Assembly: GCF_039539605.1 (NCBI RefSeq)
Contig: NZ_BAABDL010000140.1
Location: 1 to 14,071, forward strand
Reading direction: 5' to 3'
DNA from: Amphibacillus indicireducens
GTDB taxonomy: Bacteria; Bacillota; Bacilli; Bacillales; Amphibacillaceae
DNA: 14,071 bases
Both the position numbers and the translations under genes were made by a program. This document shows positions 6,587 to 14,017 of the stretch, piece after piece. Numbering within the stretch: position 1 is the first letter of the stretch; each line of letters starts with the position of its first letter. The notes beneath the pieces were generated by a model. That model searched no databases. It was given only the letters and a program-made list of their open reading frames with translations, and was not told the DNA's origin.

Positions 6587-7921
6587 ATGCACCAATCAAT
6601 TGGGAAAATTCTACCTGCAGATCATTTCACGATTACTAAACATCGTTCATTTACTGAAGACCACTATCAATCACTCTATCAACTCTATCAACCAATAATT
6701 GGTGTGGATGCGACAGCATTTTATTTAACGTTGTACCACCTTTTTCAGCCGAGTCAAAAACATAGTCACCATCATTTAATGCAAATTTTAAATTTACCAT
6801 TGAACGCAATTTATCAGGCACGATTAAGTTGTGAGGCAATTGGACTTATTCATACATATAAAAAAGACCTCGAAAGTGGTTCGGTCTATCATTATCAATT
6901 GAACGAGCCACTTACGGCTAAGCAATTTTTAAAAAATGATCTGTTGAATCAGATGTTGCTTCATCAAATTGGGCGTCAGAAATATCAATTGATTCAGGAA
7001 TCAGTTAGTTTGGTTTTTGAGGGTCAAGATCAGAATCAGCTAGGGGAAAATGTGACGGCTCGCTTTTCTGATGTGTTTCAGTACAATGGGGCAACGCAGT
7101 CGTTGGTTCCAGTCGCTGAGCAGGGTGATGAGCCGAAAGCTGTGCCGGTGATGCAAGGTGCTGATATTGACTGGAAGTGGCTTGAGCAAAGTTTGATTGA
7201 TCGAATGTTACCGGCGAAAAAGATTCTTTCTAGTGACAATGTAATGTTAATTGAACAGATGGCTGGTCTCTACCAATTGACGACGACACAGTTGGATAAG
7301 GCGATTCAATGGGCGGTTACGAGTGATCATCAGTTAAGTCGGGAAGAGTTTAAAGCGGCTTGCTTGGACTTGGTAGAAACATTGCCAGAACAACAAGTGA
7401 AAATTGTTAATCAACGAGAGAAAATAAAGCCAACAGACCAGACGAACAAATCAAAAAGAGAGCAATTTGTAGAACGGATGGAGACGATTAGTCCAAAAGA
7501 GTTATTGGAGGATTTGTCGAGTGGGCGACAAGCATCTCAACAAGACTTGAAAATGATTGCTAATATTATGGATGCGCAAGGGCTTCAACCTGGAGTAATG
7601 AATGTGTTGATTCATTATGTTATGCTTAAAACAGATATGAAGTTGACGCGTTCTTATTTAGAGAAAATTGCAAGCCATTGGTCGCGGAAAAATGTCAAAA
7701 CCGTTCATCAGGCGATGACATTGGCTAAATCAGAAAATAATAAATATCAACAATGGGATCAGAAAAAACAGTCGAACTATAATCGTCCGAGAAAGAGTCA
7801 GGAAATTGTTCCTGATTGGTTTAAGCATCGGAAGAAACAAGCGCCAAAACAAGCACAAACGAGTGAGCCGAATCCAGAAATTGATCAAATTTTACAAGCA
7901 TTTAAAAATAAAAAGAACTGA
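6587..7921 (+). CDS. dnaB: Replication initiation and membrane attachment protein DnaB
   Basis: This is the Bacillus-type DnaB helicase co-loader, not the helicase of the same name in E. coli. It acts with DnaD and DnaI to place the replicative helicase at oriC and at restart sites. The 444-aa protein begins with a winged-helix-like region (about 1-110: FTITKHRSFTEDHYQSLYQLYQPIIG). A DnaD-like helical domain follows at about 300-385 (SPKELLEDLSSGRQAS...QGLQPGVMNVLIHYV), with the YxxxIxxxW motif at Y357-W365 in YLEKIASHW, used for ssDNA binding in this family. The C-terminal tail is basic and glutamine-rich. The strong ribosome site at 6573-6580 sets the start. dnaI follows 17 bases after the stop, as in other Bacilli. 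Confidence 0.95.
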   Translation: MHQSIGKILPADHFTITKHRSFTEDHYQSLYQLYQPIIGVDATAFYLTLYHLFQPSQKHSHHHLMQILNLPLNAIYQARLSCEAIGLIHTYKKDLESGSVYHYQLNEPLTAKQFLKNDLLNQMLLHQIGRQKYQLIQESVSLVFEGQDQNQLGENVTARFSDVFQYNGATQSLVPVAEQGDEPKAVPVMQGADIDWKWLEQSLIDRMLPAKKILSSDNVMLIEQMAGLYQLTTTQLDKAIQWAVTSDHQLSREEFKAACLDLVETLPEQQVKIVNQREKIKPTDQTNKSKREQFVERMETISPKELLEDLSSGRQASQQDLKMIANIMDAQGLQPGVMNVLIHYVMLKTDMKLTRSYLEKIASHWSRKNVKTVHQAMTLAKSENNKYQQWDQKKQSNYNRPRKSQEIVPDWFKHRKKQAPKQAQTSEPNPEIDQILQAFKNKKN

Positions 7922-7938
7922 GTAGAGGTGAATGAACA

Positions 7939-8868
7939 ATGGAATCGATTCAAACATCATTAAAAAAATGGATGAAAGATAAAGCATCGTTTCAAGATGT
8001 TTACCAGCAAATGCGAACAGACATTACGAATGATCCGGATATTAAGCAACTATTACGTGAACACCCACAGTTGGATAATACGGCGATTGATCGACAGTTA
8101 ATTAAGTTATATGAATATCAGTCGCAAAATAAAGATTGCAATAATTGTCCAGATGGGGGCTGTTCAAATAACATTTTGCCTGGCTACAAACCGAAAATCG
8201 AAGTCATTGGTACGAATATTCACGTCAGTTATGAAAAGTGTCAATACACAATTATTAAAGAGGCGCAACAAGAGCGTGCGACTTTAATTAAAAGTTTATA
8301 TATGCCGAAAGAAATCTTGCATGCTTCAATCGCAGATATTCACGGTGATGATCCGGGAAGGCATCAAGGAATTGTTGCGATTTCACAATTTTTAACCCAG
8401 ATTGACGATAAACTACCGAAAAAAGGGCTTTATTTTCACGGACCATTTGGTGTCGGTAAGACGTACTTTCTCGGTGCGGTAGCGAATGAATTGGCTGATC
8501 GTAAAATTTCATCAATGTTAATTTATATGCCAGAGTTTGTTCGAGAAATTAAATCATCAATTAAAGATGATTCGATTGGTGAGAAAATCGATCAATTCAA
8601 AAAGATCCCTGTGTTAATGCTTGATGATATTGGCGCGGAGTCAATTTCAGCTTGGTTTAGGGATGAAGTACTTGGTTCAATTTTGCAGTATCGAATGATG
8701 GAGGGTTTGCCAACGTTTTTCAGCTCCAATTATTCGCTCGATCAGTTGGAAAAGCACCTCTCGACAACAACGAGAGGCGAGATTGAGCAATTAAAAGCCG
8801 GACGAATTATTGAAAGAATTCAGCAATTAAGCGAACCTGTAGAAATCAATGGTAGAAGTCATAGATAA
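7939..8868 (+). CDS. dnaI: Primosomal protein DnaI, helicase loader
   Basis: DnaI is the AAA+ ATPase that loads the hexameric replicative helicase. The 309-aa protein has an N-terminal zinc-binding domain with C67, C70, C75, H95 and C101 (CNNCPDGGC...EKCQY), which in the family contacts the helicase. The ATPase domain has Walker A GPFGVGKT at 168-175, Walker B VLMLDDIGAE with D229/D230, and an arginine-finger region near TTTRGEIEQLKAGRIIERI. The start has GAGGTGA at 7925-7931. It forms a unit with dnaB and ends at a hairpin at 8886. Confidence 0.97.
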   Translation: MESIQTSLKKWMKDKASFQDVYQQMRTDITNDPDIKQLLREHPQLDNTAIDRQLIKLYEYQSQNKDCNNCPDGGCSNNILPGYKPKIEVIGTNIHVSYEKCQYTIIKEAQQERATLIKSLYMPKEILHASIADIHGDDPGRHQGIVAISQFLTQIDDKLPKKGLYFHGPFGVGKTYFLGAVANELADRKISSMLIYMPEFVREIKSSIKDDSIGEKIDQFKKIPVLMLDDIGAESISAWFRDEVLGSILQYRMMEGLPTFFSSNYSLDQLEKHLSTTTRGEIEQLKAGRIIERIQQLSEPVEINGRSHR

Positions 8869-8885
8869 TTTTAAACTTTTTGATC

Positions 8886-8930
8886 AAATAGATGCGGTTA
8901 ACTAAGGTGTTAGCCTCATCTATTTTATTA
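8886..8930 (+). terminator. Probable terminator after dnaI
   Basis: AAATAGATG at 8886-8894 pairs with CATCTATTT at 8917-8925. Inside, GGTTAAC pairs with GTTAGCC apart from one mismatch, giving a long stem. The T stretch is short and interrupted (TTTTATTA), so termination may be incomplete. Confidence 0.65.
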
Positions 8931-8950
8931 TGCGCTGATAATTAATCATT

Positions 8951-9003
8951 TTTTCAAAAAGTCATCCATACAATATAACAGTGTCTGAAGAGATGGATGT
9001 GAT
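8951..9003 (+). promoter_or_regulatory. Candidate ytxC promoter and RBS
   Basis: TTTTCA at 8951-8956 and TATAAC at 8974-8979 are separated by 17 bases, matching sigma-A consensus at 4/6 and 5/6 positions. The ribosome site GGATGTGAT at 8995-9003 differs at one base from the full anti-SD complement. CATCCAT at 8963-8969 is complementary to ATGGATG at 8993-8999, so it could mask the ribosome site if the transcript started upstream of 8963. A start from the -10 shown would exclude that arm. Confidence 0.45.
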
Positions 9004-9006
9004 TAA

Positions 9007-9804
9007 ATGGTGAAAATTAAATTTGATCATGAGCTTGACCTTACAATGTTTAAAGACAAGTTGAGAGAAGAACAGCTAATGTGGCGAGTGTTAAGTGATC
9101 ACGAACTTGAAATTCTCGATCAAGAACTAGAAAAGATAAGTCAGTTGTTCATGCAGATGTTTTATGCAGTTGATCTAAAGCCAAAGCTGATCGAAATTTT
9201 AATCAATCGGTATTTTTATGATGATTTTGATGAAATGAATGCAATCTTAGCTTATGCTGCTCAAATGTTGTTAACCGATCAGTTTGACGATGTTGCCTTT
9301 TTATCTGATTTAAGGCTAACGATGAAGCAGTATTTTAGTCTGGAATCTGAACAAACGTTCATTCACTACGACAAACAAAAGCATGTTTTCTTTGAACAGG
9401 CTGGTTGGTTATTAGAAGAAGTGACAGCACGGGCAATTGACGAAAAAAAACAAGAGGAACGCTATCAAGTTTTTTTACAATCATTAAGAGAATATGTCAA
9501 AACAAGAGAACGAGGACCGCTTTGCTTTGTGAAATGGACAGCAGATGAGATTCAAATTTTCCATGAAAACGGTCACCGTTATACATTAGCTGAATTAAAT
9601 GATATTATCATGGAAACACCGATTCATATTTACCAATTTGCTCAAAACGAACAGAAGATTAGTCCGTTTCTAGCACTTAATCCGAGACAGATTTTAATCT
9701 ATTCTGATGATGAAGCGGATCCAATTATTATGTCATTGCAAAATATTTTTGATGAGCGACTCGTGATCATTCGTAATAATATTTTTCCTTTTGAAAATAA
9801 ATAA
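9007..9804 (+). CDS. ytxC: YtxC-family protein, putative sporulation protein
   Basis: This 265-aa soluble protein lies between dnaI and thrS, where B. subtilis has ytxC. Features seen are an acidic, leucine-rich N-terminal region, the segment ILINRYFYDDFDEMNAIL (about 64-81), a central helical stretch FLQSLREYVKTRERGPLCFVKW (about 156-177), and a C-terminal RQILIYSDDEADPI with a final RLVIIRNNIFPF. Members are annotated as putative sporulation proteins; no biochemical activity is known. The start follows a near-consensus ribosome site. It has its own candidate promoter and no clear terminator before the thrS promoter. Confidence 0.85.
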   Translation: MVKIKFDHELDLTMFKDKLREEQLMWRVLSDHELEILDQELEKISQLFMQMFYAVDLKPKLIEILINRYFYDDFDEMNAILAYAAQMLLTDQFDDVAFLSDLRLTMKQYFSLESEQTFIHYDKQKHVFFEQAGWLLEEVTARAIDEKKQEERYQVFLQSLREYVKTRERGPLCFVKWTADEIQIFHENGHRYTLAELNDIIMETPIHIYQFAQNEQKISPFLALNPRQILIYSDDEADPIIMSLQNIFDERLVIIRNNIFPFENK

Positions 9805-9816
9805 TTGAAATCCGGC

Positions 9817-9845
9817 TTGCTTTTTGAGGTTGAAAGCTTTATAAT
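9817..9845 (+). promoter_or_regulatory. thrS promoter
   Basis: TTGCTT at 9817-9822 and a perfect TATAAT at 9840-9845 are 17 bases apart, just after the ytxC stop. The start of transcription expected near 9852 gives a leader of about 310 bases before thrS. Confidence 0.75.
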
Positions 9846-9869
9846 ACTAAGCATAATTCGATATCAAAA

Positions 9870-10126
9870 AAGTTATGATAAGGACACGATGATTCGTCTG
9901 ATGTTCAAAAGAGAGGGAAGTTTGGCTGAAATCTTCCTGTTCATTCAATTAATCATTACCACCTTGGAACCCCATTTTTGAAACTTTTAGTAGAAAATGG
10001 CGTCACTCTACGTTACAGAGCCCAGGAGCCAAATGGTCTGGATTCAGATTATTTGGGAACGAGGGTGGAACCACGAGTTAATGCTTGTCCCTTTGCGATT
10101 TACGCAGAGAGATAGGCATTTTTTTA
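9870..10126 (+). promoter_or_regulatory. T-box riboswitch, threonine-specific, with terminator
   Basis: The T-box sequence AGGGTGGAACCACG at 10062-10075 identifies this leader. Stem I can be drawn: AAGG 9880-9883 with CCTT 9962-9965, ATGATT 9889-9894 with AATCAT 9951-9956, and an apical GGAAG with CTTCC. The internal loop on the 3' side leaves ACCA at 9958-9961, so ACC (threonine) is the specifier codon, agreeing with the downstream gene. The terminator stem starts at AATGC 10080-10084 and closes with GCATT 10116-10120, with a run of T to 10125. Uncharged threonine tRNA pairing with both specifier and T-box should stabilise the antiterminator and let transcription reach thrS. Confidence 0.95.
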
Positions 10127-10161
10127 TTGGGTTAATTTTTAATAAAAGGAGCAGATTCAGA

Positions 10162-12108
10162 ATGGAAAAACAAATCATGATTACATTCCCTGATGGGGCG
10201 AAGAAGGCATTTCCACAGGGGACAACTGGAGAAGATATTGCACAATCTATTTCACCAGGTTTAAGAAAGCAAGCTGTTGCGGTGACATTAGATCAGGTAG
10301 CTTTTGATTTGAGAACGCCTTTACCAGGTGATGGGGAAATTGCCATTATCACAAACAAACAACCAGAAGGCTTAGAGATTATGCGTCATACAACAGCTCA
10401 CGTGTTGGCGCAAGCGATTAAACGTTTATTTGGTTACAATGTTAAATTAGGTGTTGGCCCAACAATTGAAGATGGTTTCTATTATGATATCGATATGGAT
10501 CATTCGTTAACACCTGAGGATTTACCAAAAATCGAAAAAGAGATGCAGCGTATTATTGATGAGAACCTAGAAATTAGACGCGTGGAAGTGAGTCGTGCTG
10601 AAGCAGAGAAGGTCTATCATGATATTGGTGATGAGTTGAAGCTTGAGTTGCTTGAAGCAATTCCTGAAGATGAAACTGTCACAATCTATGAGCAAGGTGA
10701 ATTTTTTGACCTTTGTCGTGGGGTTCACTTACCAACAACAAGTAAAATTAAAGTGTTTAAATTGTTGAGTATTTCTGGTGCTTATTGGCGTGGAGATAGC
10801 AACAATCAGATGCTCCAACGAATTTATGGAACAGCTTTTAACAAGCAGTCTGAGTTAGATGAATATCTCCGTATGCGTGAGGAAGCAAAAGAGCGTGATC
10901 ACCGAAAACTAGGTAAAGAGCTCGGTCTATTTACGGTTTCACAAAAAGTTGGTCAGGGTTTGCCAATCTGGTTACCAAAAGGTGCAACGATTCGCCGGAT
11001 TATCGAACGCTACATCGTTGATATCGAGGAGAAATTAGGTTACGACCATGTTTATACACCTGTTTTAGGTAGTGTTGAATTGTACAAAACAAGTGGGCAC
11101 TGGGATCACTACAAGGACGATATGTTCCCAACTTTAGAAATGGATAACGAAGATTTAGTGCTTCGTCCGATGAACTGTCCACACCATATGATGGTTTATA
11201 AGAATCAATTGTATAGTTATCGTCATTTGCCAGTTCGAATTGCCGAACTTGGTACAATGCACCGTCATGAAATGTCTGGCGCTCTCGCTGGATTGCAACG
11301 TGTACGGGCGATGACACTTAACGATGCCCATATTTTTGCCCGACCAGATCAATTGAAAGAAGAGTTTATTCGAGTTGTTGAGCTGGTGCAAAATGTTTAC
11401 CGTGATTTTGGGATTGAGGATTTCTATTTCCGTCTATCATACCGTGATCCTGAAGATAAAGAGAAATACATCGATAATGATGAGATGTGGGAAATGGCAG
11501 AGGCTACTCTAAAAGAAACAATGGAAGAAATGAACTTGGAGTATGTTGAAGCTGTCGGTGAAGCGGCTTTCTACGGTCCAAAACTTGATGTTCAAGTTAA
11601 GACTGCGTTAGGCAAAGATGAAACACTGTCAACTGTTCAACTTGACTATCAAGCTGCTGAACGATTTGATCTATCTTATGTTGGTGAAGATGGCCAGGAG
11701 CACCGTCCAGTTGTGATCCACCGAGGAATTGTTGGCACAATGGAGCGGTTCGTTGCTTTCTTAATTGAAGAATATAAAGGCGCTTTCCCAACATGGCTAG
11801 CACCGATCCAAGCGCGAATTATTCCTGTTTCTAATGATGCACATGCTGATTATGCGAAAAAGCTTGAAGATGAGTTGCGGATGGCGGGGATGCGTGTCGA
11901 AGTTGACTTACGTGAAGAGAAAATGGGCTACAAGATTCGTGAAGCTCAAACTGAAAAATTACCATTTGCGTTAGTCGTTGGTGATAATGAAGTCGAAGCT
12001 GGCGCGGTCAACGTTCGTCGTTATGGTAAGAAAAAATCTGAAACATTAAGCTTGGCAGATTTTAAAGCAATGGTTGCTGAAGAGATTGAAGTAAAGTCGA
12101 GAAAATAA
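10162..12108 (+). CDS. thrS: Threonyl-tRNA synthetase
   Basis: ThrS is a class II synthetase that charges threonine onto its tRNA and edits mischarged serine. The 648-aa protein has an N-terminal TGS domain (1 to about 63). The editing domain follows with HTTAH (H76, H80) and CRGVH (C185, H189). The catalytic core has the zinc ligands C339 (MNCPHH), H390 (NDAHIF) and H520 (VVIHRG), and motif 2 around TMHRHE (R368). A C-terminal anticodon-binding domain runs from about 545 (ARIIPVSNDAHADYAKKL) to the end. ATG 10162 is chosen because AAAGGAG at 10145-10151 precedes it; an in-frame ATG at 9997 lies inside the T-box leader and would add 55 non-homologous residues. Expression is controlled by the T-box. 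Confidence 0.98.
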   Translation: MEKQIMITFPDGAKKAFPQGTTGEDIAQSISPGLRKQAVAVTLDQVAFDLRTPLPGDGEIAIITNKQPEGLEIMRHTTAHVLAQAIKRLFGYNVKLGVGPTIEDGFYYDIDMDHSLTPEDLPKIEKEMQRIIDENLEIRRVEVSRAEAEKVYHDIGDELKLELLEAIPEDETVTIYEQGEFFDLCRGVHLPTTSKIKVFKLLSISGAYWRGDSNNQMLQRIYGTAFNKQSELDEYLRMREEAKERDHRKLGKELGLFTVSQKVGQGLPIWLPKGATIRRIIERYIVDIEEKLGYDHVYTPVLGSVELYKTSGHWDHYKDDMFPTLEMDNEDLVLRPMNCPHHMMVYKNQLYSYRHLPVRIAELGTMHRHEMSGALAGLQRVRAMTLNDAHIFARPDQLKEEFIRVVELVQNVYRDFGIEDFYFRLSYRDPEDKEKYIDNDEMWEMAEATLKETMEEMNLEYVEAVGEAAFYGPKLDVQVKTALGKDETLSTVQLDYQAAERFDLSYVGEDGQEHRPVVIHRGIVGTMERFVAFLIEEYKGAFPTWLAPIQARIIPVSNDAHADYAKKLEDELRMAGMRVEVDLREEKMGYKIREAQTEKLPFALVVGDNEVEAGAVNVRRYGKKKSETLSLADFKAMVAEEIEVKSRK

Positions 12109-12120
12109 TAGAACAAATTG

Positions 12121-12155
12121 GGACTGTCCGTTAGTGTAGGGCAGTTCTTTTTTTT
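12121..12155 (+). terminator. Rho-independent terminator of thrS
   Basis: GGACTGTCC at 12121-12129 pairs with GGGCAGTTC at 12139-12147 with two G-U pairs, followed by eight T at 12148-12155. The leader copy of the repeat element begins five bases after the T tract. Confidence 0.9.
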
Positions 12156-12159
12156 GCTC

Positions 12160-12246
12160 AAGAAATTATAAAATCAGTTGTTTGTGGATAACTTTTTGCT
12201 TGTCAGATGTCTAAGAAACTTTATGGACATTTTAAGTGAAATACCT
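12160..12246 (+). repeat. Leader of composite repeat element, copy 2
   Basis: Bases 12160-12225 match 72-137 at about 80% without gaps, then a short variable stretch leads to GAAATACCT, shared with copy 1. It sits directly behind a terminator T tract and runs straight into the 52-bp array. No reading frame is visible. Confidence 0.8.
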
Positions 12247-12248
12247 GA

Positions 12249-12630
12249 CGATTAGCCCTTATTCGTTAGAAATCGGCTTGATTCAGAGGTTGATCTCTGA
12301 CGATTAGCCCTTATTCGTTAGAAATCGGCTTGATTCAGAGGTTGATCTCTGACGATTAGCCCCTATTCGTTAGAAATCGGCTTGACTCAGAGGTTGATCT
12401 CTGACGATTAGCTCCTATTCGTTAGAAATCGGCTTGATGCAAAGGACGATCTCTGACGATTAACTCCTATTCATTAGAGATCGTTACGATTTTGAGGAGA
12501 TCTCTGATGATTAGTGCTTATTCGTTACCTCCCTGACGATTTTCCAGCGAGATAGGGCACGATTAAGTACTATTCGTTACCTCTCTGACGATTATTCCAG
12601 CGAGACAGGGTACGATTAGCTCTATTTGTT
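12249..12630 (+). repeat. Tandem array 2 of 52-bp units, two unit subtypes
   Basis: Subtype A units lie at 12249-12300, 12301-12352, 12353-12404, 12405-12456 and 12457-12507 (51 bp). Subtype B units follow at 12508-12559 and 12560-12612 (52 and 53 bp), then a partial unit from 12613. All begin CGATTA or TGATTA and keep the TATTCGTTA core shared with array 1. Subtype A has a GGCTTGATTCAGAGG middle in place of the CCTAGG middle of array 1; subtype B has CCAGCGAGAYAGGG. In subtype A, TCGTTAGAAATC (12263-12274 in the first unit) can pair with GATCTCTGACGA (12292-12303) across a 17-base loop. The units do not encode protein. Confidence 0.92.
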
Positions 12631-12900
12631 ACATCTATCGCGATTATTTTATATACATTTCAGAGGATTTATAGTTATGAAAGTATGTCCTATATATTGA
12701 TATCCTATAATCAGGCTTAGATTTCTCAACATAGTGTGAAGACCTATCTTATGATATTAAGTCCTATTTTTTGTTGCTAAACAAAACCTCACTTGAGAGA
12801 ATATCTTTATTTTTTTAAAAAATATTCTAGATATGCTATGCAGGGTCTGTTACCATGGAATTAAGTATAGGTTTACATTGCGCGTCTATTATCTAATCTA
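12631..12900. other. AT-rich intergenic stretch, no gene seen
   Basis: No supported reading frame lies between the second array and 12901. Irregular repeats of TCCTATA and GATAT type occur at about 12685-12775. AGAATAT at 12798-12804 is complementary to ATATTCT at 12822-12828, enclosing T and A runs; this could be a weak terminator, but the sequence is too AT-rich to be sure. No convincing promoter or ribosome site precedes 12901. Confidence 0.5.
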
Positions 12901-13212
12901 ATGAATGGAGATGCAGACAATGAAACGATTGAATCAAATGGAGAGCTTGTGACAGATACGCTTATTTTGTCTGTTGTTGCTTATCACGAACACTGTTACT
13001 CAGATCACTTAAAGCGAGGAAGAGGTTTCTTCTTATCGGGAGAGCCACTCAATGGATGGGTAGCTAACGTAGGCTTCTTTTTAGCAATCATTATCGCCAT
13101 TGTTAGCCTTATTTTCTTTGATGACATGGCCGCTCTATTTTTTGTTAGTTTAATTCCGATTGGTTATCGATTATATTCATATTTTATCTACGAACGTTTA
13201 TTAAAAAAATAA
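12901..13212 (+). pseudogene. Possible C-terminal remnant of a permease-like membrane protein
   Basis: The open frame gives 103 aa. Its first 35 residues look unstructured and unlike a real N-terminus. From about residue 38 it reads KRGRGFFLSGEPLNGW, then two hydrophobic helices (about 53-73 and 78-96) and a basic end YERLLKK. A short basic loop followed by two helices and a lysine-rich tail resembles the C-terminal end of amino-acid permeases of the APC type, so I suspect a decayed transporter whose 5' part is gone. ATG 12901 has no ribosome site. In another frame GGAG at 12907-12910 could serve ATG 12920, giving only a ten-codon peptide. A genuine small membrane protein cannot be excluded. 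Confidence 0.4.
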
Positions 13213-13258
13213 CGTTCTAATTTTTCGTCAGTTATTTGCATTAAAGGAGATAGAGAAA

Positions 13259-14017
13259 ATGTTTGAATTTCAATGGTTTGAGTGGCTTGTTTTAATTATA
13301 GCTGGATTAGGGATTGGTTTTGCTAAAACAGGTATACAAGGCTCAACGATTCCTGTCGTTGTATTAATGGCGATTACATTTGGTGGTCAAATTTCAGCGG
13401 GAATGATGCTGTTATTTTTATTAGTTGGTGATGCATTTGCAGTTAAGCATTACGGTAAAGAAGTCAGTATTAAAGGAATCTGGCATCTCTTACCATCGAC
13501 AGTTGTTGGAGTAATCCTTGGTGTTATTTATGGGAATATGATTAATGATAACCAATTTAAGATGACGATTGGTGTGATCGTCTTGATTTGTTTGGCATTA
13601 TTAATTCATAAAGAGATTAAGAAATCGACGATTAAAATTCCTAATCATTCTTTTGTCTCAGCAATTGTCGGTGTATTAAGTGGTTTTAGCTCGATGGTAG
13701 GTAATGCGGCAGGGCCGATTTTTTCTGTTTACATACTAAGTAAAACGATCGATAAACGGAAGATGATTAGTACAACTGCTTGGTTTTTCATCGTGACTAA
13801 TTTAGTGAAGTTACCTTTCCATATCTTTGTCTGGCAAACAATTGATTTTTCTAATCTTGTTTTAGCACTCATTTTATTGCCAATCATCTTTATCGGAACT
13901 CGAGTGGGAATCCTTGTTATCCAACATATTGAAGAAAAAACGTATCGAAAATTAATCTTTGTAACGACAATTCTTTCAGCAATCTATTTATTTATCGCTT
14001 ACAGCTATGAAGAGTAA
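13259..14017 (+). CDS. TauE/SafE-family membrane transporter
   Basis: This 252-aa integral membrane protein matches the TauE/SafE (DUF81) family, whose members are linked to export of sulfite, sulfoacetate or related organic anions. About eight hydrophobic segments can be counted. The two family repeats are visible as GIGFAKTGIQGSTIPVVVL (18-36) and GVLSGFSSMVGNAAGPIFSVY (about 138-158), each at the head of one half. The start has AAAGGAGAT at 13243-13251. The substrate cannot be deduced: no sulfur-metabolism gene is nearby, and the upstream neighbour is a probable remnant. Only 54 bases follow it in the window, with no clear terminator. Confidence 0.88.
   Translation: MFEFQWFEWLVLIIAGLGIGFAKTGIQGSTIPVVVLMAITFGGQISAGMMLLFLLVGDAFAVKHYGKEVSIKGIWHLLPSTVVGVILGVIYGNMINDNQFKMTIGVIVLICLALLIHKEIKKSTIKIPNHSFVSAIVGVLSGFSSMVGNAAGPIFSVYILSKTIDKRKMISTTAWFFIVTNLVKLPFHIFVWQTIDFSNLVLALILLPIIFIGTRVGILVIQHIEEKTYRKLIFVTTILSAIYLFIAYSYEE

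Noticed and set aside
9997..10161. Longer thrS start at ATG 9997
   Set aside because: The extra 55 codons lie inside the T-box leader and terminator, lack a ribosome site and do not resemble the TGS domain start.
11000..11803. Antisense open frames within thrS
   Set aside because: They overlap conserved catalytic segments of thrS, have no ribosome sites and look like shadows of the coding strand.
12796..12830. Terminator for a gene upstream of 12800
   Set aside because: The hairpin is almost wholly A and T and no gene lies directly upstream, so it was left as a note in the intergenic entry.
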